Shown here one piece after another: positions 35,220-47,951 of a DNA stretch of 64,000 nt. Position 1 is the stretch's first letter; each line of letters begins with the position of its first letter. The translations under genes and the position numbers were made by a program. The stretch spans positions 26,409,899 to 26,473,898 of the forward strand of contig CM046348.1 of assembly GCA_025403435.1 (NCBI GenBank). The letters are read 5' to 3'. Source of the stretch: Artocarpus heterophyllus. Taxonomy: Eukaryota > Streptophyta > Magnoliopsida > Rosales > Moraceae. The notes beneath the pieces were generated by a model. That model made no database searches. It saw only the letters and a list, made by a program, of their open reading frames with translations, and had not been told where the DNA came from.

Positions 35220-36122
35220 TATTATAACTGCAAGACATGCCACACCCAAAGCGTATATGTAGACATATATCATGCCATAGATAGCATCTTGTATAACAAA
35301 CAATCAATTCATCATAATACATTTTTAAGCAAATAAAATACCAATTCTAAATAAACACATAAATTATATAAAACCAAAATCAATAAATAGTCTAAATATA
35401 TAGTTCATGCTTAGAGAAAATATTACAACATCAAGCAAGTGATTCCAAATATATACGATAAATCATGAAAGCGATTATGATAAAATTGAAACGTCTGTAA
35501 GATTATCGATGAATTGTAGTAAAGTACCTACGATTTAGTTCCTGACATCTAGCATCAAAACAACTCCAATTTATAAAAAAAGAAGTCGTTGGATCACGAG
35601 AGTAAAAATTTTAAATTGCTATTCTTGACCCTTAGAATCTTGTCTCATAATTCCAATGCCACGAATATGTTTAGAGGTTAAGGTAATTTTCATCATTTGA
35701 CGATCAGGTCAACCATTGACTAGTCAAACTTGTTGGTCAATGGACGTTGACTAGCATGCTGAGGGTGGATGACACCATAGGATGGTACTATTTGGAAGCT
35801 CTAGATGAAAAGAAGCCATTTTCAATGGTAGTTTTTTCACCAAAAAAAAGCTAAAAATCCGAGTTGCAAGGTACCACAAGTCGAGACATTTTCAACAACA
35901 ATCAACATGGTGGTTGGAAGGGCTTTTTTCATCTCAACAAGAAGCACACAATGGTGTAGCTTTTCCATAAGAAGAAGGTTAGACGACATTATTATTGCAT
36001 TGGAAGTTCTAGTAGTGAGAAAACTTTTCCTTTGAGATTTCTAGCAATTGACAGTGAGAGGGACCACTAGACTAAAGTTGGAAGGTTTCAAGGGCAACGA
36101 GCTTAGGTGGCTGGTAATGGGT
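35220..36122. other. Unclassified sequence left of solo LTR
   Basis: No open frame of note. TTGGATCACGAGAGTAAA and TGGTCAATGGACGTTGAC are phrases common in plant LTRs, so this may be an older retrotransposon, but no domain or boundary is visible. It was continuous with 38321 onward before the solo LTR inserted. Confidence 0.4.
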
Positions 36123-38320
36123 GGCCATGTTGGAAAAACGATATGCAGCAAAATTTTAAAAATTTTAAATCAATCTATTCCAAATAAAAATTAGACATGC
36201 TACGTATATAAATTAATAAAAGATCTTACCTATCTCTTGGAATTGGAACTGCACTTCTGATAGGAAAAACTTTTACAGAACTGCTATCAAGAATCGCGTC
36301 TGAAAGAGGCTCAACCAACTAGTCATCTTTGCTATTCTTTTTTACATGATCGGAGTGCCGGTGGGCACACGTCATTTAATTCTCTTCTTGGCAACGTCTC
36401 CTTCCAGCCACACAAGAGAAAACCAAGAGCTAAGGTTTGGGATGTTGAACAATAACTCTCTGGGAGTTTTAGAGTTTTTCTTATTAGAATATACTCTCTA
36501 AATTTCTCTGGTGATCTTAAATAACAATAGGAACAAGTATTCTATTTATAGTAAATGACTGAGAGTCAATTCCACTTAGATAAGACTTTTAAATTTGACA
36601 TTGGGATGAAATCTAGATGAGAAAGTGTGAAAACGCGTAATAGGATTTACTCTCGGTTGGCATGTCGAACCCAGCCACTGGCATTCCGATCCAGACCATC
36701 GACCTTTTGGCGTTACTGATATGCGTAACGATTTATGCTCCACCAACCTACTGAACTAGGACTTCGGCCTACCGGTCGACGCTGATTTGGAAATCTTTAT
36801 AGATCTTATTTAAAATGAGAATCTTAGATAGAGCCTTAGTTTTAATTCAAATAACCTAATAAAGAAGTTATCTGATTAAAACAGTTATATACAAATAATC
36901 CATATCAAATAAATTATATCCAAATAATTCAACATGTTTATTTTGAATGAATTCATAAAATTAATCCAACCCAAAAACTAACATGAATTTTTAGATTCCA
37001 GTCAATTCTAAGAATTAATATAAGTTACCAATATGTAGGAAAATACGCCATATCGTTAAAGAAAACATTGTAAGCTAGCAAAAGGGACTCGATCAACAGA
37101 TGTAGATAATGCTCCTATAATTATAAAATAATATATCCTAGATATATATATTTTATAATTATCAATTCTAACACTATTCCACTAAAAGCTGAAAGCTACA
37201 CTCTCGACCTATACAAAATTACAATGCTTCAATAAGCTTATCATCCATGAGATATCATAATGTGTGATATCCCTATAGAATATTCATAATCGACTTAAGA
37301 ATAAATTATGTTTTACATTCTCGATTATTTTTATCTTATGTTTCATTATTTCACTATTGAAATGCTTACTATTCATAAATAGTATATCATTCAGTTACAC
37401 CTATGTATTTAAATGGTTTAACGCTCTAGTTTTTCAATTAAGTTATAATGCCTATTAGAGAATATCATTAACTCTACAAATGAGCTATGGATTCCATATC
37501 TATAAATAGTGAGTCTACGTCAATCAAGAGTCATGTCTCTAATGTAGTAGTATGCGTACCATCATCTAATTCAGAATGTCACCCTTTGTACATCAAAAGA
37601 TGCAAGTCAAAAGTATGGGCCTATTAATTCATTCCAGGATTAAGATATAACACATATGATTGTCTAAAATGAATTGATTTAAACAAATGGAATTATTAAT
37701 CAAATCAATTCAACTTTTGTCCCGATACAATATATTGTTATTTATGACAACATACCAATGTTTCTACTCGTGAAGTCCAACTCGATGACCAAGACAAGTC
37801 ATCTCCCATTAGGGATATAGACAACAAAACAATCTTAGCATGAATAAAGCAACCAACTTTGTTTCCTCGATTGCAGACCTTATCATTTAGACTATCACTC
37901 TTAAGATTCATGCCTTTCGCATAATATGTCCATCATATACACGATCTTAAAGGTTTAGACTGATAGTCTCAAACTTTTATTTGCTTATCATATATTCAAC
38001 ATAAATGAACATAAAGAGGACAATATTTGATATAGCATGAATAAACCAACCAACTTTATTTCCTCCATTGCGGACCTTATCATTTAGGCTATCACTCTTA
38101 AGATTCATGTCTTTCGCATAATTTGTCCATCATATGCACGATCTTAAAGGTTTAGTCTGATAATCTTAGACTTTTATTTGTTTATCATATGTTCAATATA
38201 AATGAACATAAAGAGGACAATATTTGATATATAAAAATAAATAATAAACTCTTTATTGATTAAATGTCTTCAAAAACTATTAAATCATTTAATCTTTAGG
38301 GCACCTAGTCTCATAGGCCA
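36123..38320 (-). mobile_element. Solo LTR, family L, with TSD
   Basis: The LTR spans 36128-38315 with GGCCA on both sides (36123-36127 and 38316-38320), a perfect 5-bp TSD. It is more diverged than the other family L copies and longer, because about 185 bp (37846-38029) is repeated in tandem at 38033-38224. Motif cores remain at 36659, 36680 and 36701 (21-bp steps) and at 36766. Confidence 0.9.
37846..38224. repeat. Tandem 185-bp duplication inside solo LTR
   Basis: Both copies begin ATGAATAAA(G/C)CAACCAACTTT and end with AAATGAACATAAAGAGGACA and the phrase AATATTTGATAT. Other family L LTRs have this segment once, so it arose in this copy. Confidence 0.9.
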
Positions 38321-38540
38321 AAGGGTAATGATTAGAGATAACAGTGGCTTTCTTTCCTAAGAGAGAAATAAGATGAGAAAGAGATAATGAAGGGATGTTG
38401 ATTTGTTTTTATGCTTTTTTTAGGGATATCTTTAATGGTAAAAAGAACTTGAGTTTCACTTTGGTCTCTGATACTTCAAATTTTTAAACATTAGAGAATA
38501 CCCAGTTTTTCTTTTATTTCTATTTAGATATTTTTTGCTA

Positions 38541-38577
<37 letters not shown>

Positions 38578-39951
38578 GCATACTATAATAATATTATATT
38601 ATATAAGTTAATATATAATATAATTATAAAATAAAACTTATAAAGAAATTATAAAATAAACCACAACTTAATAAATTTTTTAACACTCTAGTCTCTAAAA
38701 TCACAACTTTGACCAAAAATATGATGCATTATTTTCAATCAAATTTATGGCTTCCACAACCCCTTCATTAACAACGACCGCCTTTAAGGCTACTAGATAG
38801 CAAGGAGAAGACCCATAGGGGACGAGATCAGCCAGTAACCCTTTAACGCCTATGGTCACACCAAGTCCAGCCCTATTTGTTATGCGTCTGTCCTCCTTGT
38901 GAGAAACATCGTAAAACTAGATCGATCCAATACTCATGGCTTGGAACCTGGTGGTTGATGGGATCACCGTCAATAAATTCTCACTCTCAACTTACAAGAA
39001 ATCCTAGGAGCCCTTATCAAGAGAGAGAAAAGTCACTCTTAATCGGTTAGCAATCCAATCTCTGTACAATAATTGAAGAAGGTAAATAGCATTTATAGGA
39101 CAGAGTAAAAAATACTAACATAAATTTTGAATAAGTTAGCAAATAATACAAATTGAATAAAACCAGCTAAATTTCAAGTTTACTCCACGATTAAATTTTA
39201 TAAATTCGAGATTTACCTAGTACATAAGTCTCAAATTACCTCATGTTCAAATTTTCTTATACTCGTGAAATCTTAAATTGTTTTCTTCATTTTACACCCT
39301 AATCCTCACTTAGGGAGGCTTTACATAACTTATCGCATAAAAGCAATAGTAGGGAAATTAAAGAAAATGACAATAGTAGGTGAGTCAAACAAAATATTAT
39401 TATTAAAAATGGTGCCTTAATAGTTAGAGAAAGACACTAACTGCCTTGTTATTTAACCTCATAGAGATGCTCATGCATGACAATGCTTAGTACTTATCTC
39501 TCCCTAATCTGTAGGTCTTTGAAATTTCTCATCTGCTTTCATGTAAGCATCATCACTAACCCGCTCATGTCAATAATCTACACACCACTTGTGGGAGAGA
39601 ATTTATGTGCAAATCCTTCTTTTTGGCTACTTTCTTATGAACTTTTAACTTAAGCCTTATAGCCAAATTGATGTCTGTCCTTGCTTTTGTTATTCTATAT
39701 TTGTGTGTGTCCTAGTTGTTTGTATTGAAAAATGCTAACATCATTCTCTTTGTCACTTTATCTTCTCCACTTGGTACCTTTCATAACACTTTTTAATAAA
39801 ATTAATTAGAACTAAAAACCATTATGTTATCTTGTATTATAACTTTTTCATTCTTTAATGTATTTTTCTTCTTATGCCTAAAAAAAACAATATAAAAAAA
39901 ACACTAAACATAATTTTTTGCTTGAAAAATGAAATACAAGAAGAAAATTTG
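38321..39951. other. AT-rich intergenic stretch with (TA)n
   Basis: A (TA)n microsatellite lies at about 38542-38572. No gene or element boundary was recognised. A slightly GC-richer block at 38750-38960 has no open frame. Confidence 0.5.
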
Positions 39952-39956
39952 ATGGT

Positions 39957-40433
39957 TGTTGGGAATTAAGAAACAAATTCCCCAAGGAACTAGATTAATG
40001 GAGCAAAATAAAGTCAAAGAGAACACAGAATATTTAGCATGATTTACCCAATTTAAGCTACATCCACTGGTTGTTGTAGATCTTTTTCTAGAGAGAAACA
40101 TATAAGTCTTTACAACACTCAAAAACTCATAACTCACAAACCAATAACCTAATTACACCCTAGAAAATTGCTCTCAATTTTCTCTCAAGCTTTCTATGCA
40201 AAGCCTATTGTTTTCTCTCACGAATGGGATGAATTGAATTAATTGAATGGATGCTATTTATAGCCATAAGCCCTTCCTCCTTTCACCTAATTTCATTCAA
40301 AAATGTTAAATAATTTGGGCTAGTTAGGCACCACCATTTTGGACCACTCTGTTTAAATGTTGTAAGCAACCACAATTTGAGACTTACATTTTTTCTTGAT
40401 GATCTAGAATGGTGGGCCACTTACCATTCAATA
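39957..40433 (-). repeat. Element D 3' LTR
   Basis: On the plus strand it runs from TGTTGGGAATTAAG to CCATTCAATA, next to the inverted PPT (ATCTCCCACTTGAAG). It aligns with 46538-47005. Confidence 0.88.
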
Positions 40434-40599
40434 ATCTCCCACTTGAAGACTGATGCCAATCTGTATTCATACTTTGATCATTTGAAGTAGCACTTCCTTT
40501 TGTTCTTACGCTTATAGACTAATTGAAGCTAAACACAGCTTTAACATTTCAATAGTCATCATCTTTATCAACATATCAGTAGGATTATGAGTTCCATTT

Positions 40600-42060
40600 A
40601 TCTTTTCAAGTTTTAAAATCCCATTTTCCAAAAATGACCGAATGAAATGGTACTACACTTATATGTGCTTCGTTCTGAAATAAAAAACATATTCTTTGCC
40701 AAGTGAATTGCACTTTGATTGTCACTGTATAAGACATTATCTTCATGTCTCTTACTAAGCTCCTCTAAGAAACCTCGTAGCCAAACTATTTCTTTGCTAG
40801 CTTCGGTGATAATGACGTTTTCAGCTTTTGCAATGGAGAGAGCAAAATTTTCTACAACTGAGAAACCCAGCTCACTGTTGTACCTCCTAGAGTATAGATC
40901 ACCCTGTAGTGCTCTTTCTATTATCAACATTTCCAAGTAAATCAGCATCCATATAGCCTATTAGTGTCGTATCTCTACTTTTGAAACAAAGTGTACTACT
41001 TATGGTACTGTAGATATATAAGGATCCATTTTACTATTTCATAGTGTACTTTGCCTAGATTATTCTTGTACCTACTATCAGCTCCCACTACATATGCAAT
41101 GTATGGTCTAGTAGAAAACATAGCGTACATCATACTTCCAATTGCTGAGGTAGACAAAACCTTGTCCATGTGTGAACACTCTTCTTCTATCTTTGGTGAC
41201 TGTTCCTTCGAGAGTCTGAAATGAACACCTAATAGAGTGCTTACTAGTTTAACATCCTGCACGTTGAACCTAGAGGGTACTTTGTTGATGTACTTAGCCT
41301 ATGACAGCATCAAGGTCCCTGACTTTCTGTCTCTGTTAATCTTCATTCCAAGAATCAACTTTGCAGCGCCCAAATTTTTCATAGTGAACTGCCTTAACAA
41401 TTCCCGCTTCAAATTATTGACTTGTTGTATGTTAGATTCTATAACCAACATATTATCTACATAGAGCAGTAGAATAATGAAGCTATTGTTGAACTTTTTG
41501 CTGTAGCAACAATGATCTGCTTAACATCTTATGAAACCACTATTGCTTATTAAGTTATCAAATATTTGGAACCACTATCTTGGAGTTTGTTTTAAGCCAT
41601 ACAAGCTCTTTTTCAACCTACAAACTAGGTTTTCCTTGCTTGGTTCTATGAAGTCTTCAAGTTGCTTAATATAAATTTCTTTCTCTAAACCACCATGAAG
41701 AAAAGTTGTCTTTACATCTAATTGTTCAAGCTGTAAGTTCTCTACAGTTACAATTCTTGACACCAATCTGATAGTAGTCAATTTCACGACTGGAGAGAAA
41801 ATTTATGTGTAGTCAACACCTTCTTTTTGCTTAAAACCTTTTACCACCAGTCTTTCTTTGTAGCATTTGCTTCCATCATGTTCTTCCTCAATCCTAAAAA
41901 GCCACTTATTATGAAGAGCTTTCTTGCCTTTAGGTAACTTAGCTAGTTCCCACGTCCGATTTGACATGAGTGAGTCCATATCATCTTTCATGGTAGACTC
42001 TCACTTGACTGAATCTTTTATTTGCATTGCTTCAATATAACTCTCTAGTTTACTATTGTC
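40600..42060 (-). pseudogene. Element D RT and RNase H
   Basis: RNase H is read in 40613-40948 (KEIVWLRGFLEEL, YSDNQSAIHLAKN). RT fragments are 41803-41991 (WELAKLPKGKKALHNKW), 41575-41787 and 40996-41262. The catalytic motif at 41452-41463 is Y-V-D-N, so the second Asp is lost. Stops and frame changes separate the pieces. Confidence 0.86.
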
Positions 42061-42469
42061 TATGATCAATAAATAATGCAAAGAAGGCAAATAGTGTTGT
42101 ACTGGTTTTGAAATTCTTCCTAAGCTTGTCACTAGTAAAGTATGTGGTTCTTGTTTAGGAACTTCAAGCTCAGGACCAGTTTGATCTTCTTGTTCAACAT
42201 TTGTCTTAGATACATCCTTCAGCTCAAAAAATTCGTTCCTTTCAACATTGTAGCTACTAGATTATGTACTTGGCCTGTCTTTGTACGTCACTTTCTTGTT
42301 GAAAATGACATCTCTACTTTTGATGACATTTCAATTTTCAAAATCCCAAAATCAATGTCCAAATTCATCACTACCACATGCAACAAAGGCACTCTTTTTA
42401 GAAGTTGCATCAAGTTTGTTTCGTTCAACAAAATCTATGTAAACATAAAAGATATGACTGAACACTTTC

Positions 42470-43640
42470 AAGTGTGAAACATTTACCTCTTTTCTGCTCC
42501 AAACTTCCTCTGGTCATTTTTTATCCAAAGGAATTGAGGGCCCATGATTTTATCAAGTAGGCTACGGTGTTGACGACTTCTGCCCTTAACATTTTGGGTA
42601 AGCCTACATATAGCCGGATGCTTTTGGCATGTTCATTCAGAGTTTTGTTTATGTGCTCTTTAGCACCATTTTGTTGTGGTGTCCCAGGGACAATCATCTT
42701 CATTTTGATCTTGTTTGTAGAATAGAATTCTCTGAATCTTTGATCTCTATATTCTTCTCTATCGGGCTTCGGACACATTATTTTTAAACTAGTTTCATTT
42801 TCCACCATAGCTTTCCATCTTTTGAATGTGTTAAAGACTTTTGACTTTCTTTTTAGAAAATAAACCCACACCTTCCTTATAAAGTCATCGATGAAGGTGA
42901 AATAGTATAATGAGCCTCTAAGAGATCGAACAAGAGAGGGTCCCTATACATCTGTATGGATTAGCTTTAACTTTTCTGCCTTGGGTGTCTCAATGTATGG
43001 GGACTTGCTTCAACTTTTCTGCCTTAGGTGTCTTGCTAACTTTTGAGAAACTTACCTTCTTTTTTTTTCTTAAGATGTAGTTTTTGCATAGAACGACGTC
43101 TACATATTGTAGATCTATTAGCTTTCCCTTTAACAGAAGTGTCTTCACCCCTTTCTCGCTCATGTGTCCAAGCCTTTGGTGCCATAGTCTTGACTTATTT
43201 TCAACATCCACAACTGCCATGGTATTCTCAAAGTTTGAGATTATGTAGAGAAAACCATCCCTTTTCCTACGGGCTACGACAAGAGCTCCTTTTGTAATCT
43301 TCCATTCACAATCTAAAAAGGTTGTATTGTAATTATCTCTATCAAGCTATCCTATGGAGGTCAAATTTCTTTTTAGACCAGGAATATGTCTCATATTATT
43401 TAGCTTCCACACAATTTCATTTCATAGCTTTCTTTTGAAGTCTCTTTTTCCCACAATATCCAAGGTCTTGTCATCAGCAAGATAAAACTTCTTGAATCAC
43501 CACTAACATACTTCTCCATGATTTCTCAACATGGGGTAGAGTAGAAAGATGCCCCTGGATCCAAATCTAGGAATCGATTAGACTATTAACACTTAAAATT
43601 AGAGCAACACCGCCATCTTCAGTTACGTTGGATGAATCTT
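42470..43640 (-). pseudogene. Element D integrase
   Basis: The zinc-binding part is at 42990-43220 (LWHQRLGHMSEKG). The core C-terminal half is 42521-42871 and reads VPGTPQQNGAKEHINKTLNE; the catalytic Glu context is kept, though altered. A short repeat of CTTCAACTTTTCTGCCTTRGGTGTC at about 42967 and 43011 is a local tandem duplication. Confidence 0.82.
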
Positions 43641-43649
43641 TTGCACCAT

Positions 43650-44400
43650 TATGCTACTTTGTTGTTAGACAGTATTTTTTGAGATGGCCCTTCCTACAGC
43701 AATTCTAGTAGCTAGCTTCTGTTTTTCTAGATCTAGGCTTGCCCTGTCTAGACATGGATCTACTTTGATTAGAATTTCTGTTGAAATTTTTCCCTCTCGA
43801 TTCTGTGCACAAAGCAGATGAGGCTAAAGCTTCAGCACCTGATTCTCTTTGATAGATGTCTTCACTTAAGGCTAAATCTTGAACAATACTGAATTTTGAT
43901 TCCGTGCTCTTAGAACAGTTATCGACTGTCGTCACCATGGCATTCCAATATTCTGGTAATGAGGACAAGGGCATTAGCACTTAAATTTTGTCATTGAATT
44001 CAATTTTGACATAACTCAATTGAGTTAGAATGGAATTGAGTTCATTGATATGATCGGTAACAGACAAACCTTTCGACATCCACAAGTTGAACAACTTCTT
44101 TATCAAGTGAACTTTATTTGTTGCCGACTGTTTCTTGTACATGCTTGAAAGCGTCGCTATAAGACCTATTGTGGCCTTCTCCTTTGCTATGTTGAAAGCA
44201 TCGTTGCAGGATAACATCAGCCGAATTACACCAAGTGCTTGTCTGTCGAGGAGAGCCCACTACTCATCCTTCATATCTTGTGATTTCTTGCCTGAGATAA
44301 GCTGGTGCAACTTCTTCTAGTATATATAATCTTCAATCTACATTTTCCAAAATCTAAAGTCTGTACCATCAAAAATTTATCAATTTAAATCTTCTCTTCA
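43650..44400 (-). pseudogene. Element D gag
   Basis: Two open pieces, 43981-44217 and 43705-43980, form a copia Gag core (LMPLSSLPEYWNAMV), with a knuckle-like C-R-K-G-H-L-K-K-Y-C to the left near 43680. A start-like FDGTDF region lies near 44370. One stop at 43978-43980 separates the two pieces. Confidence 0.82.
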
Positions 44401-44472
44401 TCTATGGTCATTGTTCCAACTCAAATCTAGTTCCTCCAAATTGTTTGTTAGTTATTCTTGTAAGCCACCGAT

Positions 44473-46419
44473 AATTATGTTAGAAAATAAGTACACAGTA
44501 GAATTTTAAAAATTTTAAATTAGAGTATTTTCCAAAACACAAGTTTGACATGCTATATACATAAATTAATCAGATCTTACTAAACTATGTTTGCCGAAGA
44601 GCTCCTGCAATCAATGTAGAAAAGAACGTTCCAAAAGAGCCTCAACCAACTAGTCTTGTTTACAATTTTCTATCCATAGTCGGAGTAGGTGTAAGCACAT
44701 GTCATTCAGCTTTTCCCCGGTTACTCTCCTTCTAACCAATTAAAAAGACCTAGAGCAAAGATTCGTGATTGTGAACAAAAACTTTTAGGGAGTTTTAGAT
44801 TATCTAACACTAGAGTACTCACTCTTAACATCTCAACTAATCTAAATAACTGAGAAAACTCACTCCCTATATATAGAGTTTAGACCCAAGGTTAGTCATT
44901 ATTAAATAAGGCCTCAAAAATTCGAATCTGGATCAACTTTTGATAAAATTGCATTAAAAACGTGTCATCAAATTATCGTTAGATCGGTAAGTAGAACTAA
45001 CGTATCGGCCTGCCAAACTTACTTCATCGGTAGGCCAAACTAATCGATCAAACTGGTGAACTTATGATAATATGATCCCTGAGAATCATTTATTTCCCAC
45101 CCGAGATTCTTTGGATAAGGCTTCAATTTTAATTTAAATAACCCAATAGAAAAGCTATCTGATTAAAACAGTCATATTTGGATAATCTCAAGAAAAGTAA
45201 ATATCCCCGATAATTCAACAAGTTTATCTTGAATTAATTTACAAAATTAATTCAACCAATAAACAAACATGAATTATCTGATCTTATCGAATTTCAGCCA
45301 ATTTAATAATTTAACATAAGTCACCAATTTATTAGAAAAGCACGTCATATTGTTACAGGATTGATTATAAGCTAGCAAAGAGGACCTGATGGACCTATAT
45401 AGTTCAAACTCCAATAATTATAAAATATAATATCCCAGATACACATTTTATAATTATTAACTCTAACGCTACTCCACTAAAAACTTAAAGCTGCACTCTC
45501 GAACTATATAAACTTATAAAGCTCCAATTTAGCTAAGTGTCCGTGACATATCATAATATGTCATATCCTATAGGATATTTATAATCGGCTTAAGGATAAA
45601 TTCCATCTTACCTTCCCGATTATTTTTAACTTACGTTCCGTTATCTTACCATTGGAAAACTTATCATCCAAGAGCAATATACCATTCAGTTATACCAATG
45701 CATCCAAATGGTTAAGCATACCAGTTTTTCAATTACAGGATAACGTATATAAGAGAATATCATTGAATCCACCAATAGAGCTATATATTCTATATCTATG
45801 AATAATAGGTCTACGCTATCAAGAGTCATGTCTCCAACATATAGGTATGCACACCATTACAAAGTCAAAATGTCACCCTTTAGTACTTCAAAAGACATAA
45901 GACAAGATAACGGGCCCATTAGTCATTTTAGGATTAAGATACAACACATATGATTGTGTAAATGAATTGATTTGCACAGATAAAATTATTAATCTAGATC
46001 AATTCCACTTGATGTCCTGATCCAATACATCGTCACTTATGACAATTTACCAATGTTTCTACTCACGGAGTCTAACTCCGATGGCCAAGACAAGCCATCT
46101 CCTATTATGGATGTAGACAACATAACAATCTTAGCATGAATAAAGTACCTAACTTTATTCCTTCGATTGTGGATCTTATGATTTTGACCATCACCTTTAG
46201 AATCATGGCTTTCGCATAATCTGTCCATCACATGCCTGATTCTTAATGGTTTCGACTGACAGTCGCAGACTTTTGTTTGCTTAACATACATTCAACAAAT
46301 ATAAATATAAAGAGGACAACATTTAGTATATGAACAATAAATAAATTTTTTATTGACAAAATGTCTCCAAAAACATATTACAACATTTACTCCTTATGGT
46401 ATACATGTCTAATAAATTA
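44473..46419 (-). mobile_element. Solo LTR, family L, inside element D
   Basis: The LTR spans 44478-46414, flanked by AATTA on both sides (44473-44477 and 46415-46419). It aligns with the other family L LTRs in the same orientation. Motif cores remain at 44986, 45007 and 45029 (steps 21 and 22). It inserted after element D and later recombined to a solo LTR. Confidence 0.92.
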
Positions 46420-46521
46420 AAACAGTGTTGTCGATAGGCCGGTACAGCCAACAAATTTTACTATTTATGTGCATAGTCACTTCATAAAAAACTGACAAAA
46501 TACATTTTGTCAGCACCAGCA

Positions 46522-46537
46522 AATCTCTAGCACCGGT
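46522..46537 (-). promoter_or_regulatory. Element D primer-binding site (degenerate)
   Basis: Read on the minus strand, ACCGGTGCTAGAG follows the 5' LTR and resembles the tRNA-Met complement TGGTATCAGAG with several changes. Confidence 0.5.
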
Positions 46538-47005
46538 TGTTAGGAATTAAGAAATAAATTCTCTAAGCAACTAGATTAATGAGGTGAAATAAAGCAAAAA
46601 AGAACACAATATTTAGTGTGGTTCACCCAGTTTAGGTTATGTCCATGGACTGTTGCAGATCTTTTAGTAAGGGAGAAATATGTAAGTGTTTACAACACTC
46701 AAAAACTCACAATTTAAAAACGCATAACCCAATTACACCTAAGAAAACTGCTCTCTATTTTCTTTTAAGCTTTCTATGGAAAACTTATTGTTTTCTCTCA
46801 AGGATGGGATGATAAGAATGAATAGAATGGCTAGTATTTATAGCCATAAGCCCCCTCCTCCTTTCACCTAATTTCGCTAAAAAATGTCAAATAAATTAGG
46901 TTGGCTAGGCACCACTATTTCTTTTCAAATGCTGTAGGCAATCACAATTTAAGACTTGTCTCCTTTGTTGACAATCTAAAAGGGTGGGCTACTAACTATT
47001 AAACA
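46538..47005 (-). repeat. Element D 5' LTR
   Basis: On the plus strand it runs from TGTTAGGAATTAAG to CTATTAAACA, the partner of 39957-40433. Confidence 0.88.
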
Positions 47006-47010
47006 ATGAT

Positions 47011-47592
47011 AAATGTCACTTTGTTTTGGCATTTACTTTTACATTTCTTTTTTTTTTTTAAATGATTTTTATGTTTCCTTTTAAGTACTCCACAAGTATG
47101 TTGTTAGTCCTTTCTTAGTTTAGCAATAGAATAAGTGACAGCAAAAAGTATATAATGCAATTTGACCTATTTTGCAATATTTTAGATTACAGATGTATCT
47201 ATATAGGCAAATACGATTGTTCAATTTGTATAGGCAATTTCAAGTGGGGTTCAGCGTAACTCGGACTCTCAACCTATTGTTAGGGTGGAGGAACTTACAA
47301 CAATCTAGGCTGCCCTTACTCGTCGGCAATATCTTTTTTAATGTGTACTAAAAAACTATATATCTATTAAATAGCCGTCATATATGTGTGTAACATTATG
47401 TATATTATCTATATTTGGTTAAAAAAAAGCATTTCCCACTATAATCTTATAAAAAATTCTAAAATTGGTTGTCTCATTTTTTGAGATCCTTTGGTACTGT
47501 ATCTTTCAGTCTTCCAACTAGTTTTTTAATTTTTATTCTATGATTTTCACTCTTCTAGCTAATTAAACCCTTAAATATTAGAGCATCAATGT
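47011..47592. other. AT-rich intergenic stretch
   Basis: No gene, repeat partner or element boundary was seen here. Confidence 0.5.
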
Positions 47593-47951
47593 TAAGGCCC
47601 GTTTACTTATATAAAGAAGCATGAGCTAGGGTTTTTTAATTAATGCTTGGATAATGCATGAAAAAGTATCTTTTGATTTCAAAAGAACTTTTAAACTTTT
47701 TAGTTAAATAAATCAAAAGCTCTTATTTAATAGATGAAGTAGAGTAAGAGTATAAATAGAATTCTTAATTTATTATTTTTAAATAAAAGAAAAAAATTGT
47801 AAATGAAAAAATTCTTGAGGGTTGGTTTTTCCAAAAGTATTTATAAAAGCCAAAAACACTTTTTACAAATCTTTTAAAACATGTCAAAAAGAAGCTTTTG
47901 GAATAAACAAGACAAAAGCAGTCTTTTTAAGCCATTTTAAATAGGCTCTTA
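47593..47951. mobile_element. MITE, about 0.36 kb
   Basis: The ends TAAGGCCCGTTTA and (inverted) TAAGAGCCTATTTA form a short terminal inverted repeat with TTA/TAA at both borders, as in PIF/Harbinger MITEs. Its left half resembles 54140-54260 (AGCTAGGGTTTTTTAATTAA against AACTAGAGCTTTTTAATTAG), so the family occurs twice here. There is no coding capacity. Confidence 0.6.

Larger units (their letters stand above)
39957..47005 (-). mobile_element. Ty1/copia element D, both LTRs, nested
   Basis: Minus-strand order (right to left): 5' LTR 46538-47005, primer site, leader, gag, protease region, integrase, RT, RNase H, PPT (40434-40449), 3' LTR 39957-40433. LTRs of 468 and 477 bp align throughout. 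Flanks ATGGT (39952-39956) and ATGAT (47006-47010) are a 4-of-5 TSD. A solo family L LTR (44478-46414) sits in the leader and interrupts it. Coding regions carry many stops, and the LTR divergence indicates an old insertion. Confidence 0.9.
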
